A stretch of 64,000 bases of DNA from Zygnema cylindricum (taxonomy: Eukaryota; Streptophyta; Zygnematophyceae; Zygnematales; Zygnemataceae), in the NCBI GenBank assembly GCA_037447655.1, contig JBBHKE010001891.1:82001-146000 (forward strand), written 5' to 3'. The number at the start of each line of letters is the position of its first letter. Within the stretch, counting starts at the first letter, position 1. This document shows, piece after piece, positions 47,346 through 61,100 of this stretch. Both the position numbers and the translations under genes were made by a program. A model generated the notes under the pieces. That model was not told where the DNA came from. It ran no database searches and was given only the letters and a program-made list of their open reading frames with translations.

Positions 47346-49618
47346 GCCACATTGACATTGTCGACGTGAAGGCATTGACATTGTCGACGTGAAGGCATTG
47401 CAAATGTTTTAGGGATTGTGACATTGTGACGTCACGCACGTCACTCTCAACTATGACAGCGCTGACGTCACAAATTCTAAAATTTCCGCCATGGTTTCCC
47501 GATTGTTTTTTTTTGTCTTTTCTTACTCTATTTGCCATCAAAATACGCCCAAAAATAGGCAAAAGAAATCGTTTTCAGAGATCATTCATTTGATACCATT
47601 ATAGACGTTTTTCGTTGCAAGAATTGTGAGATAGACGCGGTAGTGGGAGAAGGAGAGAAAGAGAGGCGCTTTCACGGGACTTCGCTTTTGCGAAATGGCG
47701 TCCGTTGGTTGAGACCCATCCACGGCCCCTGTACGTAAAAAAGCGCACGGAAAAAAGTCACGCACAAGCTAAAAAAGTCACGCACAGGCTAGAAACGTGC
47801 AGTGGGTTTTTTTTTATGTACTCCGTGCACAAAAATTGTCAAAAACTTCTGACACGTGCGACACTATCTGCCTATTCGCTCAGAGGTGATTTTAAATATA
47901 GTTTGAAGATGAGCTGAAAGGACGCAAAAGTGGGTCGAAACGCGCTAGACGACAAACTGCATTGCGTTAGACGACAAACTGCAGTACATGTAAAGTTTTA
48001 AGGTAACGCAACTTGTGCAGTGGAAATTTCAATTTTTTGGTATGGCTGCAGATTTTCTCGTTTTTTTCCAAGTTATAGAGGAAAACGACACAATAATTGT
48101 AACATTAGCACATGGGAAAGTGCCCTTATTTTCTCGTCTGTATAATAAATTTATACGCGGCCCATTGGATTTCATTTCTATTCTGAACCCAAACTACTTT
48201 TAGAATATATAACAGGCCTCAGCGTATGTTAAAAAAGGGAAGTTGACAGTTCTACACATTGCCGACACTCTGCTTGGAAGAGAAGCTCTTTTTGGAAGAA
48301 GTCAGGTCTGGTCTCTGATCTTAGTTTCAAAAGCAAGCTTTAACGTATTCCTTCTTTCCTTGACGGGGGTGACAATCACAAGTACCATCTGGTAGAATAT
48401 ATTGCATTGCCAACATTAGAATGGCTATAACTACTGCGATTTATTAATTTATTTCTTAAGCCAACTTTGAACAGCCTTCAAACAACTTTAATTTTTTCAA
48501 GTAATGTCATACATGCAGAATATCAAGAACAAATATCCAACTCATCAGCATATTGCGGATTGCTGAATTATTTTCTCCTTATGATTATTACTATTATTCA
48601 TTTTTAGGGTTTTATAGGATTTTTTCAACAGATTTGCATGCATGTCAAAGGATGCAAGTAATCACACATCCAAGTATCGGCGCAACAATACTAGAATAAG
48701 TGAAAGAATTAGAGCACTGAATGTGACAATCCCATACTACATGCTTATTGCAAAAGGAGTTTAGAATGCAACATGCATATAGTACAGGGAAAGTAGATAA
48801 AGAAACTCTTTTTCCATGTTTGGACTTCGAACAAAAACCATACAATACACACCACTGGCCACAAAAATCAACGTACTGATTCATTATCATGTCAACAGAA
48901 GATGGACATTTTAACACTACAAAGTGCAAGGCACCACAACATAACTGTTGTATATTCATATAACATATAACACCAACGAAAGCAAAAGCAAAAGGAAAAG
49001 GACAAAAGGGAGAGGGAAGAAGATAAAAAGAAGAAGGAATAAGATAAAGAGGAGAAGGAAAGGAATGGAAAGGAAAAGTAAAGAAAAGGGATCAAAGAGA
49101 GAGAAAAATATAAGGAGAAGGAAGAGGATCACAAAAAAGGAAAAGGTTCGAAAAAAGAAATGGAAGAGAATGAAGTCGTTTTCACATTGAAGTGAGCCGC
49201 TTTTAATTCACCATTGCTCAAATCAGATACGAGACACTTTTTCAAGCTTTTTTTTTTAACTTCCACATTTTCTCCCAAGGATTGTATCGGCGACACTCCA
49301 ATGATGAACCTTAAACTGGTGCCCTTCTTTCATGGTTTTAAATTCACCGAATCCTTATAGGTTTTTATCACCGGCTCCAAAATGAACATTACATACGACT
49401 TTATGGCTTTCCAAGACCTATTTGGTCTATATTCCAAAACCATATTCACACCCTCCTAGGAAAATTCATCGACATTTTTCACCTAGAGGAATCGCGGACA
49501 AAATGAAAAAAGAAAAGAAAAGAAGAAGACCAAAAGAAAGTGGTGAGAAGCACAAGAGAGTGAAGAAAAAAGAGAGGACATAAAAAAAACTAGTGAAATT
49601 GTCAGACGTGCCTGTTTA
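47346..49618. other. Intergenic DNA downstream of NOP58
   Basis: A short tandem repeat of CATTGACATTGTCGACGTGAAGG type (two copies) lies at about 47350-47400, and a CTAGACGACAAACTGC motif is repeated near 47948 and 47970. The + strand is purine-rich at 48965-49185. The part next to 49618 should be the NOP58 3' untranslated region. No gene was recognised. Confidence 0.45.
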
Positions 49619-52600
49619 CTACTTGTCTGTCTTTAATTTCTTCATCTTCTTTTCTGCCGGAGTGGCTATGGGAGTTTCCGCTTTCCTCTTCTTTTTCGGA
49701 GCCTCCTCCACATCTTCTTCGGGTGCCTCAACCTCCTCGGATTTCGCCTTCTTCTTACTTTTCTTCTTCTGCAAAAAACAGGATTTCTCAAGGTTTAGAC
49801 AAGCCCAGACCAGGAAAAAGACAAAAAGAAAAAAAAAGACAAGAGAGCCCAAAATACAAAAGGAAAAAGACAAAATACCAAGAAAAAGAACAGACACCAG
49901 AGAGCTCAGAATACCAAAAAGGGAAGACACTTACAAAAAAGGAAAACAAAACAAAACAAAAATTAAAAAATCCAGAAAAATATAAAAGAAGACAAAATAC
50001 AGAATATTAAAACAAAAAAGAAAACAAAACACTTAAAAAAATACTTCAATCAAAAGACTTCAAGAGTCTCAAAATTGCAAAAAGAGACAGCTGAGAACAT
50101 AGCCTTGCTGTCGCTGTTTCTGGTAATAAATAAAATACATTATATGTTTAAAGAAATACTTTTGATCGTTTTTTAGGTGACAATGGGGTTCTAATTGGAA
50201 ACATAATTGGAAAACAAAGTCATCTTTTCAAAAAAACAAAAACTCTCCAAATGTCCAAGCCTTTCGACCAAAAAAGGACATCCGAAAACAAAAACTCGAA
50301 GGCACAAAACGAAGTGCATTCATACAGCAAGATACTCACCTCGACAACCGGCTCTGGAACGGTTTCCTCTGACTTTTTTGTCTTTTTCTTCCCTTTGGTT
50401 TCTGTATCTACCACTGCTGCAACTACTGCGGCAACTTCTTCAGTACTCAATTCATCAGCAGTAATCGTGACTGTTTTCTCCTTCTTCTTTTTCTTCTTCT
50501 TATCTCCCTCTTCTGCTTCTCCGTTCTCGACCTCCTCCACCTTCACCTCTACCTTCCTCTTCTTCTTCTCCTCGGGAGTTTTCTCGCCCATAGTTGTGTC
50601 AGCCGCTGAGTTATATGTCTGTTTCACGCCCCAGCATAAACCAATATAAGAAAAACCCGATAAGAAGTTGAAACAAAAAATAAATACATAACAAAAAAAA
50701 GCATCCCTTGTAGAAATTCCAACCGACAACAAGTTAATAGAGCAACAAAGCTACTGTTCCAGTTTCATCTCATTCCACGCCCCAGGGGTAGCTTTCACAT
50801 AAATAAAAAAGGAAACAAAATAACCACAAAAAATAGTCCCGTCCTGTCTTACCTTAGCGTTTGTAAGTAAAAGAGTTCCTCCATTGCGGCCCTTGTCATA
50901 AGCCTCAATCTTTGGCTTACCCTTTCCAGCACTACTCAGCTTTACTAAAGCTTTGCCTTCAAGTTGCCTCAAACGAGCTTCGACCTGCACAAGAAAAAGA
51001 AGAAAAAAACATAAACCAAAAGCATTTCACATTTTCCCTTCACTGAATTTGCACAACATTGGTAGACTCTGAAAACTTGAGCAAAGAGAGCTGGAAAAAC
51101 ATCCACGGACACATATCTTTCATAAATTTACAGTTTTACCTGTCAGGTGACAGTGTCTTGCAAGTAAAGTATCACCCAATCGACAATCCACTTATCTTTT
51201 CATAAAGTTACTCAAAGGAGCGTCATTTGGCCTAATAAGAGGTGTCTAATTCAAATTTTACTCAGTAAAATTTAAATTATGAATGTATAACACAACTTCA
51301 TTTCCTTATCTGTAACTATGTTCCAAAAAAGCACAGTGTGTACAAGCACTTCCCTCATTAAGGACAAGAGCTCATATCCTGGCTCTATTTCCTAATCCCA
51401 CATTCGCCTCTAAATTCAAATTTTACTTAGCGGAATTGAAAATAAGAAAGTATACCATGACTTCATTCCACACTTCAGAAGTATAGATGTGCACTTCCCT
51501 CCATTAAGGACAATAAAGATCTCATACCTTGGCTCTATTTTCTATTCCCACAGTCGCCTCTACATCGTCTCCCAAAGCATCAATCCTTATGGAAAGAGCA
51601 CATTTTGCTGCAAGAACTCTGGCAATTTTTCCTTTGAATTTTGGAGGAGCCTGTCCAATAAGCGATGCGTGGTAGATAAGCCCGTATTTCGGAGTCTCGT
51701 GTTTTGTTTTCAATGCACGAAACAATGCCTGTAACCAAAAAAAAATCATAACATCATTGACAGATTACATCATTAATAGATAAAACAATATCAGAACATA
51801 ATCATCACCAACATCATCATCAGGTAACATCATTTTCCACATCTTGATGGCAATTTTGTCCATCTACTGTGCCTACTGAAACGTATAAGACTGAATCTAC
51901 GCCATGAACTCAATGCCTCCACAGGATGGACGGAAATAATAAAGAATTATAATACAGCAAGCATCATACAAGCTTAACATAATCGAACAACAGCAAATTA
52001 TAATTTCTGTCCAAAGAATGAAAAAAATTTCCACCTTTTCAATGCTTCCTGCATCAACTGACTAGCCCACGTTCTGAAAAAACTGTCTACCAAAACAAAA
52101 ACATTTTTCCCAGCTTGAAGAAAAAAGTCATACCTTTTCTGCTCCTAAAATTTGCACTGTACTTGCAGGTTGTTTTGCTAGATTCATCAAACTTCCTGCG
52201 TGTGCTATGAGTCGAGCCCCGACTAATTCTCCCACCATAACCGTCAAGTTGGGAGCTATAGCCGCCATTCGACTCCGAAGGTAATCAAAAAGCTTTGCAC
52301 GATACTCCGATAAGGCAATAACTTGGTCACATAAAGCCTTCACATTGGTCATATCTTGTTCGCTCACTTCTGTTCCCATAGATATCACTGCAGCATCCTT
52401 CATCTCTGATTCTACTTCTTCATCAAGGATCTGGAGAAGGATTGTAACACCAAAATTAGAAAACGGGGCAGTGTCAGGGGCAGGGGCAATTGAGTAGTCA
52501 GTTCCCTTAACATCAGTGTCCACTATCCACTTCATACCGCTTTCTTAACAGAAAGCAATCCCTATCTGCAAAAAATAAATAAAAAAAATATTTGCTAAAA

Positions 52601-55199
52601 ACATTTGAAAATAAAAGGGAAAAATAATCTCATAACGCTCAGTATCCAGCCATGTCCTGCCACACATACTCTACCCGTTCCAAACAAAAGAAAGAGAAGG
52701 ATACCAAACAACAATGACAAAATATAATCAAGTTAAGTCGACATACTTCTGAGAAGTCGATTGTCGCTGCACTTTCCCTCGGTCCCATAAGCTTGACTGA
52801 CTTGGCATACTGAATATTGTCCTGGACGATTTTTCCGAGCTCGGGAAAATGCCAGCCATACCATTCTCGGACTCTCATTGCATAAGTATTCAGTTCCTTA
52901 TCAAGATCATCGAGAAGCCCAATGGCCTGAACTATCATAGTATCCACCTGAAATACCACAAAGCATAAAAAAAAAGCAACATTGAGGGAACATCCTGAGG
53001 GAGGATGAATGGGAAATACAAGCACATTGAACTGGCGGTATATCATGACCCATTGTGATTACTAGGAAACTGCTTTGATTAACATTGTGGTCATTGCGGT
53101 ACAATGGAAATTGTGGTACAAAATCATTGTATCTGCAAGCATACAAAGGTGGGAAAGCAATTCATTTCACATTTCCTTTCATACTCTCAACAACCCACAT
53201 GCATCAATCGCTCTCATTTTTCCTGTCCCTGTACTTTTTCCAGCCAGTAGGGATTCTAATGAAACACTTTCTCTATACAATAACTATAATCTCGTTAGTG
53301 CTCACTGACAGGAATCCCGTCAGAATGCACACCCTTCTGTCGGACAAACTTCAAAACCGAAAAAACTTTTTCACCATTCCACACTTGAAAGATAGCTAAA
53401 AGCAAAAAGCAAAAAAAAACAATGCAAACAACAGAAAACACTGTCAGTACACCCAAAACATACCTGCATTTTCATCTGAGACTATGAAAGACTCCTCACC
53501 TTATCAGGACTGAACTTGAGCTTATAACGTGAAAGACTATGGCTGAGACCCAAACTCATAGGTGCCATGTCAGATCCAGCAAGTCCAGTAATGAGCTCCC
53601 CCAGTTGACTACGAACACCTCTCATCAACTCCATAACAGCAGCTGAATGGACACAATTAATACCCTGCAAAAAATCAACAGAAAAAAGGACGTTAGGCGG
53701 CAACAAGAAGCTAAGATCCGTCATCGAAACGTACTCTCCCCCATAATTTCTAAAATCTCCCTGTAGCTTGCTCCAAGGAGACATCCATAACCAGCAATGC
53801 TATCACAAATTCTACTGCATTAAACAAAAAGGCTCATCCACCACTCTTTCTCACCAATAATGGATCTTCTAGTTCAACAATCAAGCATACTGATTGATAT
53901 AGACGATACAAATGCCTCACTTCTTTTTGTCCAAAATGCCCATTTCACATGCAAGCTATTTTCACTCAAAGAAGTGTCATCACGATAAGAACTGTTTATT
54001 AAACAGCCACAGGACTTGGTTCATGAAAACCCACCAATTTCTCCTTTATAATGTTTCCAAGCTTTGAATCAGCCAGAGCTAGTGTTTCCCCTTGACATTG
54101 GGCCTTAATAAATTTGCGAAGGCCTTTGCTTAGTTTACTATCCACCAGGGCTGTTGCAGCAGCCAAGGCATCTGTTGTATTATCAAATTTTTCGAAAGCT
54201 TTGAGCTTAACAGCCTACAAAAAAAACACATAAATAACAGAAGAACAGGTAAATATGTCACAAACAGCTAACGAGATGTTCTATTATCGATTTTTCCAAA
54301 AGCATTCAGCTTACCGCCTACATAAAAACACTAACATATCGACGGGCAAATATGAATCACAAACAGAAAACAACATATTTTACTAACAATCTTTACAAAA
54401 AAAGTTCAGTTAAACGACCAGCAAAAAGCACACATAAATAAACAACTAATCACTAGCAAGAAATCCAAACAAAACAAAAGGGAATGATCAATAAACGTGT
54501 ATCGCAACAGCTAACAAGGATGTAAAAAAAAACAAAAAATGATGGGCCACCTATGTGATGACAGGAAAAAAATTATGCAACAGAATATGAATTTCAACAA
54601 CTTAGTTTCCTTGCTGATCGTTTTCAGTGTCGCATACCTTACTAGCAGATTCCACAGATTCAAAAATCTTTGTCACCTCCTGTATGACAGAAATACCCAC
54701 AAAAAAAAACCACAATTAGCAGATCCCAGAATTGTTCACATTTATACGACACTTGAAAATATACATTCAAAACAAAAAGCCTATAAAACAATCGCTCAAA
54801 AAACCAATGTGCTTGTCCAAAAAGCCTATAACATGCTTCTCAAATACTGCACTCAGGCATCCAAATGTAACAATTGCAACACCTTAGAAAGCAGTACTAT
54901 CGGTTAAACAATAAATAAAAACCTAGATACTGCTGCCTTATTAAAACTATATTCACAAAAGTTCTCTTGTCACAAATCATATCTACAAGCAGATGTGAAT
55001 GTTAAAAATTAGAATCCACAAGACACATTGTGATCATATCCAAAAACATCAAATTGTAGAGAAACCTGCCAGTAGAGGAAGTCAATGATGTAAGCAATGC
55101 TATTAGAATGCAAATCTGTTTCATATACATATCTCTACATATATAGCTTTACATATACATACAAACATTAAATATATCATATGTATATATGTATGTATG

Positions 55200-55261
<62 letters not shown>

Positions 55262-56788
55262 TATATGTGTGTGTGTATGTATGTATGTATGTGTGTGTAT
55301 GTGCATGTGAATGTATATACATATATAAACACACATATATAAACCGTATTCGTGAAGCACTTTTGCAAGCAGAGCATACACAAGTGAACATCAGACAACA
55401 ATTTCCTAAAACCTAACCATAAGACCATCTTTTGCCAGAGCCGAGAATACTTCTCCAATAAAGAATAAAAATCATAAATCCTCATATTGCGACAATCATC
55501 AACAAAAATCGTGAACACTCCTACAACAATAAAGGTAACTGCCATTCTGATACCCAAAACAATTTGCAAATTTTGTGACGAAAATGTTACGAGGTATCAT
55601 TTTAATGGGGTGCATTTCACCGGAGTAAAGGACCTTAACAAGCAAAACCCTTGGGGGTATGAAAGGCAAGCAAGAGACAAAGAAGAGGAGAGAGGGAGGG
55701 AGAGGGAGAGAGGGGGAGAGAAAGGGAAAACAGAGGGGGAGAGAGGAGCTTAGAGAGAGAGAGAGAGGGGGGAAGAGAGCAAGAGAGAGAGAGCGAGGGA
55801 GAAAGAAGAGAGAAAGGGGGGAAGGAAGCTATCCCAAAGCTAAGTGTGATATTTAGATAACAACACTTCATCCCTAATATCAGGTGTGAAAACAAGCTCT
55901 AACAAAAGGCACATGATTTAAACATACTACAAAATTCTTAAGTTTATCATCAGATTGATAAAACCAGGTGCCTCAAAAGACATACTTGATTCAGAAACCT
56001 GAATCTTGACCCTCCTTTCTCATACAAAAGTAATAGCAACAGTCATGATACACTCAAAATGCAATAAAATAAAATAAAAAAAACTTTACAAATTAAGAGC
56101 TTAGCAAGCAGATACTCACTTCAATGAGATAAAAATGTGATTTCAATTGTACGAACTGAACTAAACCCCGAAATTTAGCATACAAAAAATGACATATAAC
56201 AATTAGCAATATAACAACCTAAATTTTACACTTTTAGAAAGAAACATTCTTCTTATTTGTACACAACAAAACTAAAAGACTCTGATTTCCAAAAACAAAC
56301 GCAACATCTGTCATTCCTAAAAAATCTAGAAGGCTAACAAATGTCAATTATTTCATCCCGAAATACAACCTCTTCTATCCTCGACTATCATCTTTTGAAG
56401 CTTCAAAATCATTTTTTTTTGCAGATTTCGCTCGCAAAAACAATATTTTTTCAGTCATTACAGTTGAGCTGGCAAAACCGGCTTAAATTCGATACTGATA
56501 CTTAAAAGAAACAAACTGATACCTCTTATCCAAATTACTCTCAAACTTAATAAACCGGATAGTCATATTCGTACATGATTCAGTACATGTAAATAAGGCA
56601 AAAACCCTTAAAAAAGGTGTATAAAAAAGAACCGCATATCTACAACCAGCTTCTGAACATTTTTTAATTTCATTGCACAAAGGATTTGATGGAAAGGAAA
56701 AAAAAGTACCTCAACTTTGTCAAGCTTTTTGTCATCCAAAATTTTGAAAAGAGCGTAGCCTCCGGGTGTTTCAAATAACAATAGCATT
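49619..56788 (-). CDS. NOP58: Nucleolar protein NOP58, box C/D snoRNP core (10 exons, 574 aa)
   Basis: Exons in transcript order are 56788-56711, 54679-54638, 54214-54035, 53664-53500, 52947-52747, 52430-52134, 51728-51528, 50984-50853, 50618-50340 and 49768-49619. Every exon length is a multiple of three and every intron is GT..AG. The N-terminal domain starts [15 protein letters not shown]. The coiled-coil/NOSIC region (about 150-215) includes [10 protein letters not shown] and [16 protein letters not shown]. The Nop domain (about 225-390) contains [29 protein letters not shown] and TPKYGLIYH. The C-terminus is the usual Lys/Glu-rich KKK tail (about 445-574). NOP58 pairs with NOP56, fibrillarin and the 15.5K protein to guide 2'-O-methylation and processing of rRNA in the nucleolus. 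Length is a little above the plant norm (about 530), from the tail. The gene is divergent from NdhN. Completeness and identity are both firm. Confidence 0.96.
55185..55330. repeat. (TA)n, (CA)n and (TATG)n microsatellite in NOP58 intron 1
   Basis: A compound repeat: TATG/TATA words, then an AT run at 55204-55246, AC to about 55260, then TG and TATG runs. It generates several spurious Tyr/Ile/His-rich open frames. It lies mid-intron, away from the splice sites. Confidence 0.95.
55675..55830. repeat. GA-rich tract in NOP58 intron 1
   Basis: About 155 nt of GAGAGG/GGGAGA on the + strand, equal to a polypyrimidine stretch in the NOP58 pre-mRNA. The frames in it are low-complexity artefacts. Confidence 0.85.
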
Positions 56789-58126
56789 TTTCCAGCCAAT
56801 CAGAAACTATAAAAAGAGTAATTTCTGGAAGAAAGCTATCAGGTTTCAGCTGCTTTTGAATCTTCAAAATATTTGGAGTAAGTAAAGTTAGACAAAGTAA
56901 AGAATCTCAAAAAAAATCTACAAAAGAGAAACTCGGAGTAAAATAACAAGAAGCTGTGAAATTATAAACTCCAGGGTTTGAAAATACGAGCTACAAACAC
57001 AGCAAAAGTTCAGAATGATGTGAGGACTCTTCTGTTATGAATCTTTTAAAAGTAACAGTTAATAGAGTGACTTAAAATATCGACAATATAAGAGGGGCAG
57101 TCAAATGGCCTTCCTTCCTTCAGCTTCGAGAGACCATTGGCCGTTTCCGGACGCCAAAAGAGGCGGCGGAGAAAGAGAACGAAGTGAGAGAGAGCAGCAA
57201 AGAAGACGCCCTACTGGAAGAGTGTGACATGTCAGACAAAGGTTCGACGACCAATACCGTACGGTTCTAGGGTTCACATGCAGTAACAAATCGGATCGGA
57301 GATGACCGTACCATACCGTACTGCAGTTATAAGCTCCAAATTTCACTCGATATTGAGTACGGTACGGTACAGTACTATACTGATTCAGGTTCAAGTCTTC
57401 AAGATCAGCTGGAATGCGCGCTTTAATCCGATACTGTACTTTGTTTCGTACAATACTGTGGTGGTGTCCCACATTGTCACATTCTACCATAGCGATGTAC
57501 CTATTGCCGTATCGGTATTCGAAATTTGAAACTGAAATGCCGGCGACGACCGTTTCTTTGTGGCCAGTTACCACTCCCACCAAACAATGACAAAGCATTG
57601 TGCAGCACAGAAACCGCTAGCACCGTAATTTTCTCCGATTAGAAGAAAACTACAGTGCAGTAAACTGTACTGTTCTATGAAGAAAAACCGATTATTACGA
57701 GAAACACTAAAACAGCCTTCGTGGATCCGTTCACGGTGACTTCTCTGCCTTCTTACGGGACATGCAGACAAGGAAACCCTCAGCCTTATCCATTTTCTCG
57801 TTGCTTGGCTCAGGTTCATCCTCCCACATTATCGTCCAAGCTTCCGTGCAAATCTGGCCTAAATTCCATCATCATTTAAACAGACCGCATACTTTTATCT
57901 GACGATGGAAACGCTCAATCGAACGGCAACTTTATGCGATATGCTGAATCGAACGGTCTCTGTATTAACCGTGAATTATGGAACTTCTCACTCATACGTC
58001 TTTCAGTTCGTTACTGCTTTCTCCCAATTCTTGCTACTTCTGAATCTTTGATTATTTTCTGCTTTTTTTTAACTTTGCAAAAACAAGTTGCAGAGTTTGG
58101 CTCCTGTCTTTCTGAGAGAGCCATCC
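56789..58126. promoter_or_regulatory. Shared divergent promoter region of NOP58 and NdhN
   Basis: The start codons of NOP58 (-) and NdhN (+) are 1.34 kb apart, head to head. The region should hold both promoters and leaders. It is dense in GTAC words around 57255-57460 (for example GAGTACGGTACGGTACAGTA). On the minus strand AACCCTAG near 57270 resembles a plant telo-box, common before ribosome-biogenesis genes, but is not perfect. The 165-codon minus frame at 57101-57598 has no recognisable domain. Confidence 0.45.
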
Positions 58127-61100
58127 ATGGCTGCTCTCGCGTCTTGCAGGACAGACGTAGTCCAGTTGTCTCTTGCCTCTGACATAAGTGACAGACAATC
58201 CGTATCTCGTCCTTTGTCAAGCAATGGCTTTTGCGGTTTAAAACAAAACCCTAATTTCAATCAGAAGAGAACCTCATTCTCATCATCTATTTCTTCTTGC
58301 AGAAATTCTAAGCAGTTAAAGCATTCCAGAAGAACATCCACTGTCGTTGGAGGTCTAAGTGATTTTGTAGGAGGAGACCTTATTGGATTGGATTTAGGGA
58401 AATGGTTTGATGATGTTGAAAACTTTGGAGCCGTTGGATTCTATGCTCCTCCTGAAGGTGGAGCAGAAGGAAGATATGCGACTGTATTGAAAAACAGAGG
58501 GTACAGACTAATGAATATTTCTGCAAGAGGATTGGGAGATCCTGAGGCGTATTTAACAAAAGTTCACGGTGTGCGACCGGTCAGTACCCCTCATTCTTTC
58601 ACTTTTTTTTGACATTAAGTTGCGTCAAGTGTAGATCGCAATAGTTCTGATGAGGGACAATGTAGATATTGTCTCTTTGTGAACCAGTTGTTTGAGTGGA
58701 CAATGGCATTAGACGTTTAATTGTATCCTAAGTAGGGTTATTGTTTTCCTCTCCTCACACTTTTGCGGATAGGTATTTTAGTTGTTCTGTTCCTAAGCTG
58801 CTCTCATGTATTTATGGGTGACATTCAAAGAAGTATACCGCATATTGCTATCAGCGTTAATGCTTTTTTTTGCCCTTGAAGTTCATTCTTCTCCGCGTAC
58901 ATTTGTCCGATTATCAATCTGACGGTTGCGTTGGAAAGCTAAGATTCTTATCTTTCGGATGTAACCGGATATGTGGGCACAGACAAAAGTTGTTTAGTGA
59001 TACACGATGTAATTTATTGCACCGACTCCTTGAATTTGTCGATTAGGTTTCATGTTAATTTTCTTCTCACCCTAGCTCTCCTTTTTAAGTATCATTTCAA
59101 TAATTTTATGCTGTTTCAAAGCCTAGCTTTTCTTCATTACTTTCTCTTTCTGTTGCACTATGAAAAGGAGAATCTTCAACTTACTTCTTATCTTTGAGTT
59201 TGACGCTCGGTTCTTTTTTGTCTTTTTCTTCTTCCAGCCCCATTTGGGAAAGCAGGCAGTTGCAAGATGGTACTTGCCTCCAGAAGTTGACTATCGGCTT
59301 TCTATTCTTAATAAGGATGATAAAGGCTTGGTTATTTGGGTTGGGGAGGCGAAGGTAAGCACACTTTAATTTTATGTGCTCGTATTTCATTAGTTTACTC
59401 AAACGTTATTTTGTTTATCCAGTGTTATATCTGACCAGTATGGTGTCTTTTAACATTTTCTAAGAAATATATTTCTGACATGTTATGTTTATTTTGATGT
59501 CTTTTTAGTACAGAGATTGTTTTGGTTGTCATTGCACTAAATTCTGAGCTTCACTGAATTTCCTATCATTGTTTAGTAACAGCTTAAGGAAAATAAAGAA
59601 GGTCATTGAAAAGATTCCAGTTGCCAGGTGGTAGGGGTTAAGTGATCATTTAACTTTAAATGAAAGTTACCTTTTACGGTGTGAAAAGGTATGGCGACGC
59701 TATATGTGGTTACCCTATACGAGTGTTTTACACATATCTTGCAAGCAGATATGACAGTTATGACCGTCGTCGTTATGACATTTATGACCTTTTCCAACTA
59801 GTTACCAGATTGGTTTTTTTCTCTTTGCAGTGATAGTTTGTGGGTTACCGAAGCCTGATCTTACTGCTGATGGTTGATGGGTTATGTGCATCAGTCTTGT
59901 ATCCGTCCTAAATCCAGCTGGAGTGGAATGTGGGCACAGGTTTTGGCAAAGAACGAGCTCCAGTTTTTGGCATTACTTCCTGCTATTCGGCCAAATGTGA
60001 AAGTAGTTTGTGAGATGGGTGGCGCGTAAGTATTGCTTTGACTTTCATGTTATTGAATTTCGTAGAAGTTACATTCACATTGTGGAGCACATTTTATTTT
60101 TCTGATGTGAACGTTTAACTAAGTGAAATAAATAGCTGAGGAAAATTTATTCAAGCAATGGTTGTCTGACTTATGGTCCTTATAAGCATCATTTCACCTT
60201 TGTCAGAGACCTTACCCTGTAGTTTAGTCCTCGTTATTCATTGGCCACCACTCATGTGTCTTTTATGCCCTTAAACACAGCGCCGCCATCTGTAGAAATC
60301 ATGCTTCTTCCCCTTTTTTGTTCTATGCTTGACAGTCCTCTTCAAATGTTCACTTGATGACAGACTGTCTATTTATTGGGACTTCAAATTTTTTGACTGC
60401 CACTTTTTGTTTCAGTACTTCTTTAGTAGTTGACCTGCTATCTGAGCAGAGTTGATGCCTTTTGCACTTTTTGAGGTGTTATTTGTCTAAGAATGTCGTT
60501 TTTCTTGCAGTTTACAGATAAGCCAAGTGGTGTAGTATGTGATAGATGTGCATTAGGTCGAACGCATATACTTCCTTTTCCATCAAAAGTTAGTAGCAGA
60601 GCAGGAAAAGTGTTAAAACTCATTCACTCCAATGTATGGGGACCAGCAAAAGTGCCACCAATGAGTGGACTATAATAGATGATAACAGTAATATATGATT
60701 TTTCCAGATTTACCAAAGTATATTTTATGAAAGATTATTTTAGACTCTCAGCATATGTAGACAGGATGTGTGTTGTCACCTGTTCTTTAAATATGTGCCT
60801 GTTTATATGCTCCAAATTGATTACTTTTTCTAGGATCCCTTTAACATTGCGTATATCAATTTTCCAGGGTTACAGCGTCCTACTTTAAAGTACTTCTGAG
60901 TGGAAAACTTCCTTTTATACCTTATCGCTTCTTTATTTGTTGCCTTCTGTCTCTTCTTTCTAACTCTCCATTTCCTTTTCTTTGTCAGTCTATCTCTATC
61001 CTCGATGAGCCTGCCTTTTCAATTAGCACTTTGACAGCAGTTTTACGTTTGCCGATTACTTAAAACACTACAGTTTCCCTCTTGACTAAAGTTTTTACAA

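Noticed and set aside
50251-50649. 132-codon + Ser/Thr/Phe-rich frame
   Set aside because: It is the antisense shadow of the Lys/Glu-rich exon 9 of NOP58.
55121-55569. Tyr/Ile/His-rich minus frames
   Set aside because: They are translations of the TA/CA/TATG microsatellite in NOP58 intron 1.
49619-56788. Intronic box C/D snoRNAs in NOP58
   Set aside because: I looked for TGATGA and CTGA pairs at suitable spacing on the minus strand of several introns. I found only isolated boxes that were too close or imperfect. A covariance search would be needed.
57101-57598. 165-codon minus-strand frame upstream of NOP58
   Set aside because: It lies in the divergent promoter region, is generated partly by GTAC repeats, and has no domain.
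58088-58126. Upstream extension of the NdhN frame
   Set aside because: It begins at TTG, not ATG. The first in-frame ATG at 58127 gives a normal transit-peptide start.
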